Of a stretch of 64,000 bases of DNA, positions 27,912-35,564 are shown piece after piece (position 1 is the first letter of the stretch; each line of letters opens with the position of its first letter). This DNA comes from Streptomyces exfoliatus (lineage in GTDB: Bacteria; Actinomycetota; Actinomycetes; Streptomycetales; Streptomycetaceae), in NCBI RefSeq assembly GCF_000725545.1, contig NZ_JNZP01000008.1, positions 62,001 to 126,000 of the forward strand, read 5' to 3'. The notes beneath the pieces were generated by a model. That model saw only the letters and a program-made list of their open reading frames with translations, did not search any database and was not told the origin of the DNA. The translations under genes and the position numbers were made by a program.

Positions 27912-28697
27912 ATGAGCACCACCCCCGGCGACTACCTCTCCGGCCTGTTCTCCCTCGAAGGGCGCACCGCCCTCGTCACCGGCGGCAGCTCCGGCATCGG
28001 GCGCGCCATCGCCGGGGCCCTGGCCCGCGCCGGAGCGAGGCTGGTGGTGCTGGCCCGCAAGGAGGCCGAGCTGGTCGCGACCGTGGACGAGCTGACGGGC
28101 GACGGGTGCCGGGCCGCCTGGGTCAGCGCGGACCTGAGTACGCGCGCGGGGATCAGGGCGGGGGCGGAGGAGGCGGCGGCCGTCTTCGGGGAGCCCGACA
28201 TCCTGGTGAACTCCGCCGGCGTCAACCTCCGCCCCCCGCTCGGCGAGCTCGGCGAGGAGGTCTGGGACACGACGATGACCGTGAACCTGGAGGCGCCGTT
28301 CCTCCTCGGTCAGCGTTTCGGCCCCGGGATGGCCGAGCGCGGCTTCGGCCGGATCATCCACGTCACCTCGCAGCAGGCGCACCGCGCGTTCGTGCAGAGC
28401 GGCGCGTACGGGGTGTCCAAGGGCGCGCTCGAGTCCCTGGCCCGTTCGCAGGCCGAGGCCTGGTCGCCGTACGGCGTCACCGCCAACACCCTGGTCCCGG
28501 GTTTCGTGATGACGCCGCTCAACCAGCGCCTGTCCTCCGACCCGGACAAGGTGGCGGCCCTGGCCGCCCGCACGATGGTGGGGCGCAACGGCCTCGCCGA
28601 GGACTTCGCGGGCGCGGCCGTCTTCCTGGCGAGCACCTCGTCCGCGTACGTCACGGGCCAGTCCCTCTTCGTGGACGGCGGCCTCTCCGTCCACTGA
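27912..28697 (+). CDS. Short-chain dehydrogenase/reductase
   Basis: 261 residues from an ATG at 27912 with GAGGAG upstream. The Rossmann motif TGGSSGIGRAI (about 22-32), NSAGVN (NNAG-equivalent) and the catalytic Ser...YxxxK (HVTSQQAH and YGVSKGAL) are intact, with GGLSVH at the end. It looks like a gluconate 5-dehydrogenase or 3-oxoacyl-reductase type SDR; the substrate is not determined. No neighbouring pathway genes help. Confidence 0.9.
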   Translation: MSTTPGDYLSGLFSLEGRTALVTGGSSGIGRAIAGALARAGARLVVLARKEAELVATVDELTGDGCRAAWVSADLSTRAGIRAGAEEAAAVFGEPDILVNSAGVNLRPPLGELGEEVWDTTMTVNLEAPFLLGQRFGPGMAERGFGRIIHVTSQQAHRAFVQSGAYGVSKGALESLARSQAEAWSPYGVTANTLVPGFVMTPLNQRLSSDPDKVAALAARTMVGRNGLAEDFAGAAVFLASTSSAYVTGQSLFVDGGLSVH

Positions 28698-28843
28698 GGG
28701 CCGCCGCACGACCTTGCCGACCGGGGGCGCGAGCACGGCACGACCCGCCCCCGTCACTTCTGGTCTTTCCGGCAACCCAGGGCAGCGCCACGGGTAGTTG
28801 CTCTACGTTGGATCCGCTCAGCCGATCGACGGGGGATTGCCAC

Positions 28844-28993
28844 ATGACCGAGGACGAGACCGCGCGCATCCGCACCGGGCGGCCACCCACGCCGCCCGCA
28901 GCCGCTCCCGACTTCTCCGCAGAAGGCCTGGGGACCGCAACCGCACTGACCACAGGGTTCGGCCACCGGCTGAGCCCTCACGTGAAGGGCTGA
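28844..28993 (+). CDS. 49-residue ORF upstream of the kinase-MFS gene
   Basis: The ATG at 28844 follows GGGGGATT. The peptide is Thr/Ala/Pro-rich (ARIRTGRPPTPPAAAP) and ends ATALTTGFGHRLSPHVKG. It stops 10 bp before the kinase-MFS start, inside a small hairpin that could hide the kinase ribosome site, so it may couple translation. TACGTT at 28804 is a plausible -10. The family is not recognised. Confidence 0.5.
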   Translation: MTEDETARIRTGRPPTPPAAAPDFSAEGLGTATALTTGFGHRLSPHVKG

Positions 28994-29003
28994 CCTCTTC
29001 ACC

Positions 29004-31787
29004 GTGGAGCAGCTGACGGAGCAGGACCCCACACACATCGGCCCGTACCGTCTGATCGCCCGCCTCGGCGAGGGCGGGATGGGCCTGGTCTACCTGGGCC
29101 GGTCCGAGCTCGGCCGTACCGTCGCGGTGAAGGTCGTGCAGGCCGACCACGCCCAGCACCCCGAATTCCGCAAGCGGTTCGCTCGCGAGGTCGCCGCGGC
29201 CAGACGGGTGGGCGGCGACTGGACGGCTGCCGTCCTGGACGCGGACACCGAGGCGGCCGTGCCCTGGGTGGCGACCCAGTACATACCCGGCCCCGACCTG
29301 ACCACCGTGGTCGGCAAGACGTTCGGTCCACTGCCCGAGCACTCGGTCCACACCCTCGCCAACCGTCTCGCCCTCGCCCTGCGGGCGGTGCACGAGGCCG
29401 GTTTGATCCACCGCGACCTGAAGCCCTCGAACGTGCTGGTGACCGTCGACGGCCCTCGGGTCATCGACTTCGGGATCGCCCGCGCACTCGACAGCATCGG
29501 CGGGGACAGTCTGCTCACCCGCACCGGCATGCTGATCGGCTCCCCCGGCTTCATGTCTCCGGAGCAGGTCCGGGGCCACGAACTCACTCCGGCCAACGAC
29601 GTCTTCTGCCTGGGCGCGGTCCTCGTGTACGCCGCCACCGGACGTCTTCTCTTCGGCGCCGCGGACACCGGGCTGAACGCGCATCTCTTCCGGATCGCCG
29701 AAGAGGAGGCGGACCTCACCGGCGTACCCGATTCGCTCGTCCCCCTCGTCCGGGCGTGTCTGGAGAAGGACCCGGCGAAGCGGCCCACGCCCGCGCAGGT
29801 GATCGAGCGCACGGCCACGGACCGGGACGAGGAGTGGCTGCCCGGGTCGGTCCTGGCCCACCTGGGGCGCCGTGCGGCGGAGTTGCTGGACTTCGCCCCG
29901 CAGGCTCGGGGCGCGCAGCCGGACCCACGGGTCCAGGTCGCTTCCTCGGCCGCTCAGCCCCAGCCGACCTCGTACCCCCTGCCGCCGGCTTCGTCACCGG
30001 CTCCGTACACCCCGAACCCGCACGCTCCGACGGCCGCCCCGGCGAACTCCACCCCCGCGGCGGGATTCGGACCGCCGGTGGCCCCGCTGCCCGGCCCCCG
30101 GCCGGCGCCCGCGTCCTTCGCTACGGCGGGCGTTGACGGGGGCCCTGGTAGCAGGCGCGGGTGGGGCCTTGCGATGGGCATGCTCGCGCAACTGGTCGTG
30201 CTGTTCGACGTGTCGACGTCGACACTGCCCCATCTGCTGCACGAGATCAGCGCCGACGTGGGCATGGACCACTTCTCCGAGCAGTGGATGTTCGTCGGCT
30301 ATGCCCTGGCCTTCGGTGCGCTCCTGCTCGTCGGCGGGCACGTCGCCGACCTCATCGGCCGCAAGCCGACCCTGCTCATCGGCCTGACCGGTTTCGCGGT
30401 GAGCACAGCGGTCGGCGCGTTGGCCCCCGGGCCCGCCGCACTGGTCTGGAGCCAGGTCCTGAAGGGCCTCTTCGCCGCCCTGATCACCCCGGCCTCCCTC
30501 GGTCTCATCGCCGCCCAGTTCACCGAGCCGAGGGCACGCAGGAAGGCCATCGGGCTCTACACCGTGATCGGCCTCGGCGGTTCCGTGCTGACCGTGCCGC
30601 TCACCTATGCGCTGTTCTCCTGGCGCGTGTCCATGTACATCACCGTCCTGCTGGCTCTCATCGCCCTCATCGGCACTGCCACCCTGGTCCGTGACCGGTC
30701 CGGCCGCCGCACTCCCACCCGCTTCGACGGGCTCGGCGCGCTGTTGAGCGCGTTCGGCGTCGCTGCCCTCGTCTTCGGCTTCGCGGAGTCCGCGGCGGCC
30801 GGATGGGGAGCTCCCCTCCCGTCCGTGTCCCTCGCGTGCGGCATCCTCCTGATCGCAGCCTTCGCCCGGTGGCAGTCGAAGGCCCGGAGCTCGATCCTGC
30901 CGACCTACCCGACCAGGACCCGCGACGGTCTCGGCGCGTCGTTCACCTTGTTCATGATCGGGCTCGCCCTGTCGACCGTGATCGCGCCCCTCGTCGATCT
31001 CCTGTACGCCAACGTCGGACCGGTGCCCACGGTCGCGGTCTTCGTACTGCTGACCGCCTCGTTCCTCGTCGGCTCCTGGCCGGTCGCCGCCGGGCTGCTG
31101 CCTCGGATCGGGCCGCGCGCCCTGCTGGTGTCGGGTCTGCTCGTCGCGGCGGTCGGGCCGCTCATCCAGCTGGCCACGGGTGACTCCCTCCCCGGCACCT
31201 ACCCCACCGTGATCTGCCTCGGCCTCGGTCTCGGTACGGCCGGCACGGTGCTCTACTCGACCGTCATGGACGGCATCGGCGCGCAGGACACGGGCGGACG
31301 GGCCGGTCTCGTCATGGTGAACCAGCACGTGGGCGCCGAGCTCGGTTTCGCGCTGCTCGTCGGAGCGGCCGGGTACAGATTCGAGCTGGGGGCCGCGTCC
31401 CTGCTGGTCGCGGCGCTGATCGGAGGGCTGACGGTCAGGGCGAGGCCGACGGAGCGAGGCCTCGCCGCGGACAACGGACTGCTGCTCGTGGAGGACGGCC
31501 GCGTCACACGCGTACCGGCGGAGCTCCGCGGGCTGGAGCTGCTCCAGGAGATCAGCCGTCTGCTCCGGTCCGAGAACGTCACGATGACGAAGCTCGGCAC
31601 GGACCTGACCCTCTGGCACGTCGAGGGCGCCGGGACGCCCAATCCGGTCGCGAGCCGCCTCATGGCCGGGTACGGCTTCGAGCCGGTCACCGGGGCCGCG
31701 GTCGTGGCCGGGCCCTTGATCGGCCACATGCCGTTCCCGCTGGGCAGCGATGCTGCCGAGGGCCTCGCACTCCGTCTGGATCAGTAG
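29004..31787 (+). CDS. Ser/Thr protein kinase fused to an MFS transporter
   Basis: 927 residues, GTG start. Residues 12-275 are a complete Hanks-type kinase: GEGGMG glycine loop (22-27), AVK Lys43, HRDLKPSN with Asp138, DFG at 155-157 and SPEQ in place of APE. Residues 300-380 are a Pro/Ala/Ser linker. Residues about 387-815 are an MFS transporter of DHA2 (EmrB/QacA) type with WMFVGYALAFGALLLVGGHV, motif A DLIGRKPTLL and a motif C-like GLGGSVLTVPLTYALFSWR. A soluble tail of about 100 residues follows. PknB-type kinases usually carry an extracellular sensor after one membrane segment; here a transporter takes that place. The whole frame is open, so the fusion is real. Confidence 0.9.
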   Translation: MEQLTEQDPTHIGPYRLIARLGEGGMGLVYLGRSELGRTVAVKVVQADHAQHPEFRKRFAREVAAARRVGGDWTAAVLDADTEAAVPWVATQYIPGPDLTTVVGKTFGPLPEHSVHTLANRLALALRAVHEAGLIHRDLKPSNVLVTVDGPRVIDFGIARALDSIGGDSLLTRTGMLIGSPGFMSPEQVRGHELTPANDVFCLGAVLVYAATGRLLFGAADTGLNAHLFRIAEEEADLTGVPDSLVPLVRACLEKDPAKRPTPAQVIERTATDRDEEWLPGSVLAHLGRRAAELLDFAPQARGAQPDPRVQVASSAAQPQPTSYPLPPASSPAPYTPNPHAPTAAPANSTPAAGFGPPVAPLPGPRPAPASFATAGVDGGPGSRRGWGLAMGMLAQLVVLFDVSTSTLPHLLHEISADVGMDHFSEQWMFVGYALAFGALLLVGGHVADLIGRKPTLLIGLTGFAVSTAVGALAPGPAALVWSQVLKGLFAALITPASLGLIAAQFTEPRARRKAIGLYTVIGLGGSVLTVPLTYALFSWRVSMYITVLLALIALIGTATLVRDRSGRRTPTRFDGLGALLSAFGVAALVFGFAESAAAGWGAPLPSVSLACGILLIAAFARWQSKARSSILPTYPTRTRDGLGASFTLFMIGLALSTVIAPLVDLLYANVGPVPTVAVFVLLTASFLVGSWPVAAGLLPRIGPRALLVSGLLVAAVGPLIQLATGDSLPGTYPTVICLGLGLGTAGTVLYSTVMDGIGAQDTGGRAGLVMVNQHVGAELGFALLVGAAGYRFELGAASLLVAALIGGLTVRARPTERGLAADNGLLLVEDGRVTRVPAELRGLELLQEISRLLRSENVTMTKLGTDLTLWHVEGAGTPNPVASRLMAGYGFEPVTGAAVVAGPLIGHMPFPLGSDAAEGLALRLDQ

Positions 31788-31796
31788 CCGTCCGGC

Positions 31797-33305
31797 TCAG
31801 TGCTCGCAGAGGGAGAACTCTCGTTCGTAGATCTGCTCGTTGTGTTCGTCGACGAAGAACTTGCGTTCCTGCATGAGCTGTTCGCGGTACTCCTTGGCCT
31901 GCTCGAGCGTCATGGTCGAGGTGTCGGACCAGGGCTGCTGCGGCGGCACGTCGGAGGTCGAGACGATCGTCTCCGACGGGTCGACCAGGAAGAACGCGAG
32001 GATCTTGCGGTGTCCCGGGCGGGTGGGGTCCGCGAGGCGGAACGAGCCGACGCGGTGCTGCAGGACGTTCGGGAAGGCCAGGCAGCGGCCCTCCGGGGTC
32101 GCTGCCGATCCCAGCACCTGGTTCAGCGCGTCCTCGTTCTCCAGGCCGTAGACCTCGCGCATGCCGTTGTCGTCGTTCTGCTCGTAGCGCGGGTCGTCGA
32201 CGGCCGTCCGGAAACTCAGCAGGCTCTCGGTGATGTTCTCGCTGTCGTAGTAGTAGAGGCCGGTCGAGACGATCCGCTCGTTCACCATGCCCTCGACGTG
32301 CCAGGAACCGCCCGGGTACTCGGGGTCCTCCGGGGTGAGATGGATGGTGGCGAGCTTGACGATGACCTGGAGCCGGCGGCCGCGCAGGTCGACGCGGGCG
32401 GACGCGTCGGGCAGCTCGGGCGCGGTGAAGGCCGGGGCGTCCGGGATGACCGGAACGCGGTCCTCCCACCACGTGTCCATGGCGTCCTCCCAGGCGCTGA
32501 AGGCTTCCTCGTAGGCGTCGACGTCGCTGAAGGAGTCTTCGTCCGGCTCCTCCGGCTCCGAGTCGTACCACCCGTAAGGATCGGTCTCGATCCGCACGGG
32601 CCGCGGATGGCGCAGATCGGTGAGCACGTTCTCCAGCAGGGGACGCATGCGCGCGAACAAGTCCGGGAGAACGGCGGCCAGTTCGTGGTGGTCCTCGGGG
32701 TGGACGTTGTTGACGTACGAGCGGAAGGCGACGTCGCCGTCGTCACTGACGTCGACGTCCGTGGGCAGCCACTGGAACTTCTCCGAGAACTCGTACGCCG
32801 AGTAGCGGTCCGTCGGGTTCTTCCACGCCTCGTCGGACACCCCGCTCACGCCCTTCACCAGGCAGAACAGTGAGGGATGCACCAGATCCAGCACCTGGCC
32901 GTCGGATCCGGGATGCCAGTCCCGCTCCGCTTCGGGGACCTCTTCCAGGACCCGGACCGCGTCGCGCAGCCGGGACCTGAGCTTGTCGTCGACCAGCGAG
33001 TCCGACTGCCACACCCCGTCGACGGCGGACACCTCGACGCCGGTCCGTCCGTCACGCAGTCCGGCATAGTGCACGAGTTCGTCGAGCACGTAGCGGACCT
33101 GCGCCTCGGTGAGGCCCTGGGCGACCGCCTCCTGCGTCCACCTGGCGACGATGTCGGCGTCGTTCATCTTGTCGAACCACCCGGGCTTCGCCCGAATGAC
33201 AGAGCTGCACTGGATCATCTCGAGTTCCCGCAGCGTCCGGGGTGTCGCGAGCGATATGGAACGGGTGGCGCGAAACGGCAGCGGGAAGGCAGACAGGCCG
33301 GTCAA
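31797..33305 (-). CDS. DUF4246 protein, putative 2-oxoglutarate/Fe(II) dioxygenase-like
   Basis: 502 residues from a TTG at 33305 that follows GAGGATC; the N-terminus PRTLRELEMIQCSSVIRAKP fits the family start. DUF4246 hallmarks: LDLVHPSLFCLVKG, FRSYVNNVHPEDHHELAAVL, LQVIVKLATIHLTPEDPEYP, GGSWHVEGMVNERIVSTGLY, YYYDSENITESLLSFR, EGRCLAFPNVLQHRVGSFRL and PGHRKILAFFLVDP. The HxE and later QHRV plus R suggest a double-stranded beta-helix metal site. As I recall the family is most common in fungi. The activity is unknown. It converges with the kinase-MFS gene at a 9-bp gap. Confidence 0.88.
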   Translation of the reverse strand: MTGLSAFPLPFRATRSISLATPRTLRELEMIQCSSVIRAKPGWFDKMNDADIVARWTQEAVAQGLTEAQVRYVLDELVHYAGLRDGRTGVEVSAVDGVWQSDSLVDDKLRSRLRDAVRVLEEVPEAERDWHPGSDGQVLDLVHPSLFCLVKGVSGVSDEAWKNPTDRYSAYEFSEKFQWLPTDVDVSDDGDVAFRSYVNNVHPEDHHELAAVLPDLFARMRPLLENVLTDLRHPRPVRIETDPYGWYDSEPEEPDEDSFSDVDAYEEAFSAWEDAMDTWWEDRVPVIPDAPAFTAPELPDASARVDLRGRRLQVIVKLATIHLTPEDPEYPGGSWHVEGMVNERIVSTGLYYYDSENITESLLSFRTAVDDPRYEQNDDNGMREVYGLENEDALNQVLGSAATPEGRCLAFPNVLQHRVGSFRLADPTRPGHRKILAFFLVDPSETIVSTSDVPPQQPWSDTSTMTLEQAKEYREQLMQERKFFVDEHNEQIYEREFSLCEH

Positions 33306-33536
33306 TTCTCTTGATCCTCACAGTCGGTGTGCGGTGGCGGGAAGACTACGGGAGCGGACTGACACCGCGTCCGGGGTCCACGCGGTGTCCGGTTCCCGCC
33401 CGTCGGAGGCCGGGGAGGACGAGGGGGATGCGAGGGTTGCGGGGCAGGGACGAGGCGGCGGTCCCGCGCGCGAGACGCCCGGCGTGATGGATGCGGCGAC
33501 ACGCGCCCGAACCGCCCAACTCCGGAAGGGTGCTCC

Positions 33537-33995
33537 ATGAAGTCAACGAAGATCGCGGCTCTGGTCACAGCGTGGGGCATCCTGACGCTGTCCGGATGCG
33601 GGGGCGCTTCCGGCGGCGGCGCGGAGGAGATCTCCACCATCGGAACCGACCCGAAGATCATCGTCCATGACCTGTCGGTGGCTCCCGGCATGACGCTGAA
33701 GGGGCGTCTGGCCTCCCCGCCGGACGGCTCGTGCCTGGTCGTCACGGGCGAACGCGCGGGCGAGAAGTTCACGGCGTCTCCCCTCTGGCCCAAGGGCGCC
33801 GAGCCGACACTCTCCGACGGAAGGCGCGGGGTGAGCGTCCCGGGTTTCGGGACCATCTCGGAAGGCGACAGCATCGTCGCGGCGGGAAGCCACTGGGAGG
33901 CCGGCGACAAGAGGACGGAAGGCGTCGGAATGAACGCGCCCTGCCTGGCCGAAGACGGCTTCATCGTCTTCAACCGCGACTCGTTCCAGTCCTGA
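33537..33995 (+). CDS. Putative lipoprotein
   Basis: 152 residues, ATG start. The signal peptide ends in the lipobox LTLSGC (Cys near 21). The mature part has two further cysteines (DGSCLVVTGERAGEKF and NAPCLAEDGFIVFNRD) and looks like a small beta-rich domain. No family is recognised. The 231 bp upstream (33306-33536) contain no gene I can support. Confidence 0.72.
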   Translation: MKSTKIAALVTAWGILTLSGCGGASGGGAEEISTIGTDPKIIVHDLSVAPGMTLKGRLASPPDGSCLVVTGERAGEKFTASPLWPKGAEPTLSDGRRGVSVPGFGTISEGDSIVAAGSHWEAGDKRTEGVGMNAPCLAEDGFIVFNRDSFQS

Positions 33996-34090
33996 CGAGG
34001 AGCGGCCACGGCTGCCCCCGGGCGCTCGCCGGAGGCGCCGTCGGCGCCGGGGCGGCGAATGGGGTGGCGTGTGGGGCTTGCGGGACCGGG

Positions 34091-34096
34091 TAACGT
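34091..34096 (+). promoter_or_regulatory. -10 element for a leaderless start
   Basis: TAACGT lies 7 bases before the GTG at 34104, and no Shine-Dalgarno is present. Confidence 0.45.
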
Positions 34097-34103
34097 CTTT
34101 GTC

Positions 34104-34319
34104 GTGACCGACAGCAAGAACATCAACAACCCCGTGGGCCAGGGCGGCGGACAGCGCAAGAAGCTGTCCCGCGCCGAGCGGCAGAACAACGGTCCGCACC
34201 GCAACCTCGACCGCCAGAACGCCGCCGACCGGAAGGCGGAGCTGGTGCGCAAGATGCGCGAGAAGGCGGCCGCTGCCGGGGGCGCCGGGCAGGCGGACGA
34301 CGACACCGCACAGAGCTGA
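34104..34319 (+). CDS. Small basic protein, DUF6243-like
   Basis: 71 residues from a GTG at 34104 that appears leaderless. The sequence NINNPVGQGGGQRKKLSRAE followed by RQNNGPHRNLDRQNAADRKA is highly charged, has no membrane segment and resembles the short streptomycete DUF6243 proteins (recalled, not searched). The function is unknown; the composition suggests nucleic-acid or ribosome association, which is speculation. Confidence 0.75.
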   Translation: MTDSKNINNPVGQGGGQRKKLSRAERQNNGPHRNLDRQNAADRKAELVRKMREKAAAAGGAGQADDDTAQS

Positions 34320-34325
34320 CGCACC

Positions 34326-34401
34326 GCCGCCGCAGGGCGGCGGCACCGTACGGGGCAGGGCCCGGACCGCGACACGCGGCCCGGGCCCTGCTGCCGTACG
34401 G
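34326..34401 (+). terminator. Double hairpin terminator
   Basis: GCCGCCGC-agg-GCGGCGGC (34326-34344) is followed by a long stem from CCGTACGG at 34346-34353 to CCGTACGG at 34394-34401, with GGCAGGGCCCGG and CCGGGCCCTGC pairing inside. It separates convergent genes. Confidence 0.7.
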
Positions 34402-34433
34402 GGGTGATCCCGCACCGGTCAGAGCGATGCGAT

Positions 34434-35333
34434 TCAGGCCGATCGGGCCGCCGGGTGGAAGTTGAGGCGTTCCCTGACGACGGGGAACCCGGCCCTGGCG
34501 AAGTTCGCGGCCATGGGGAAGTTGCCCTGGTCCGTCGCCGCGGTGACGAACTCCGCGCCCTCCTCGACCAGGCGGTGGGTGCACTCCGCGAGGAGGTCGT
34601 AGGCGTAACCGCGACCGCGCTGTTCCGGTACGACCCCGATGAAGCCGATGGTCGGGCCCGAGGGGTTGTGGGCCGGGATGTGGATGCCGACGAGGTCGCC
34701 CTCCGGCGTGTGCGCCGTCTGCCACCACTCCCGTGGGGACGGGCACCAGTGGAAGAAGTCGAGCTCCTCCTGGGCGGCCTTGTCGAGGCCGCCCTCCTCG
34801 ATGGCCCTGAGCGCGTGGGCGTCCAGGGTGACGGAGTGGATGCGGCGCAGCGCGTCGAAGAAGACGCCGTCGTCGGCCTCGGCGCCGAACCGCAGGCGTC
34901 CGGGCCTCTCGGGCAGGCCGCGCTCCGGGGTCCAGCGGTACAGGAAGCGTTCCACCAGGAGCTCGTACCCCGCGGCTCGCGCGGCGGCGAAGCGCGCCTC
35001 GGCGGCGGCGCGCTGCGCGGCCTGCTCCCGCCAGCCGCCGGGCAGGTTGATCTCGAGTTCGACCTGCCAGGGGGCGGAGCGCAGGAGCACGGCCCCGGCC
35101 TCCTCCTCGCCCTCGGCCACGTCGAACCAGTTGATGTTGACGGGCTCCGAGTCGTCGGGGCCGCCCCACCAGGCGCCGCGTGCGACGACCTCGCCGTCGC
35201 GCAGGGCGACGCGCTTCCAGTCGGGGCGGAACCGGGTGCGCCGATGGCCTTCACCGGCGCCCAGGGGGTCGGGAAGTGCGTCGAAGAGATGGGCGTCGCT
35301 CGCGGAGAGCGCGCGGATGACCGGATCGGTCAT
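34434..35333 (-). CDS. GNAT-family N-acetyltransferase, paralogue of the 11376 gene
   Basis: 299 residues from an ATG at 35333 with CGGAGGA 6 bases upstream. The C-terminal acetyl-CoA loop is IGVVPEQRGRGYAYDLLAEC, followed by AATDQGNFPMAANFARAGF. The N-terminal half (WKRVALRDGEVVARGAWWGG) is a second, degenerate GNAT unit. It shares SPREWWQ and the C-terminal motif with the acetyltransferase at 11376, so the two are paralogues. The substrate is unknown. A short ORF with an excellent ribosome site lies immediately upstream. Confidence 0.87.
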   Translation of the reverse strand: MTDPVIRALSASDAHLFDALPDPLGAGEGHRRTRFRPDWKRVALRDGEVVARGAWWGGPDDSEPVNINWFDVAEGEEEAGAVLLRSAPWQVELEINLPGGWREQAAQRAAAEARFAAARAAGYELLVERFLYRWTPERGLPERPGRLRFGAEADDGVFFDALRRIHSVTLDAHALRAIEEGGLDKAAQEELDFFHWCPSPREWWQTAHTPEGDLVGIHIPAHNPSGPTIGFIGVVPEQRGRGYAYDLLAECTHRLVEEGAEFVTAATDQGNFPMAANFARAGFPVVRERLNFHPAARSA

Positions 35334-35375
35334 GGATTCCTCCGGGATACAGGCTGCTGCTGGAAGCGCCCCCGG

Positions 35376-35438
35376 TCAGAACTCGCGAAGCACGCCGGGA
35401 CAGCGGAAAAGGGAGCGCTGGAAAGGTGTGAACCGCAC
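35376..35438 (-). CDS. 20-residue upstream ORF, candidate leader peptide
   Basis: A GTG at 35438 is preceded by AAGGAGG at ideal spacing and the frame stops at 35376, 42 bp before the acetyltransferase start. The peptide (RFTPFQRSLFRCPGVLREF after the initiator) is basic with one Cys. The quality of the ribosome site on such a short frame suggests a regulatory leader peptide. Confidence 0.4.
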   Translation of the reverse strand: MRFTPFQRSLFRCPGVLREF

Positions 35439-35564
35439 GGCACTCGCCTCCTTCCATCCGTCTCAGGGCGTGGAGCCACACAGTAGGTGATCTTCCGCGG
35501 GCCCGTCCACGGGTTTCGGGTTAATCGATGGAGCCGCCGCCGGCGTGCTGCCAGGGTGAGGCGC

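Noticed and set aside
33306..33536. A frame in the 231-bp gap before the lipoprotein gene
   Set aside because: No start with a ribosome site and no protein-like composition.
35251..35481. 76-codon minus-strand frame over the leader of the acetyltransferase
   Set aside because: It overlaps the real gene in another frame; the 20-codon frame with AAGGAGG fits better.
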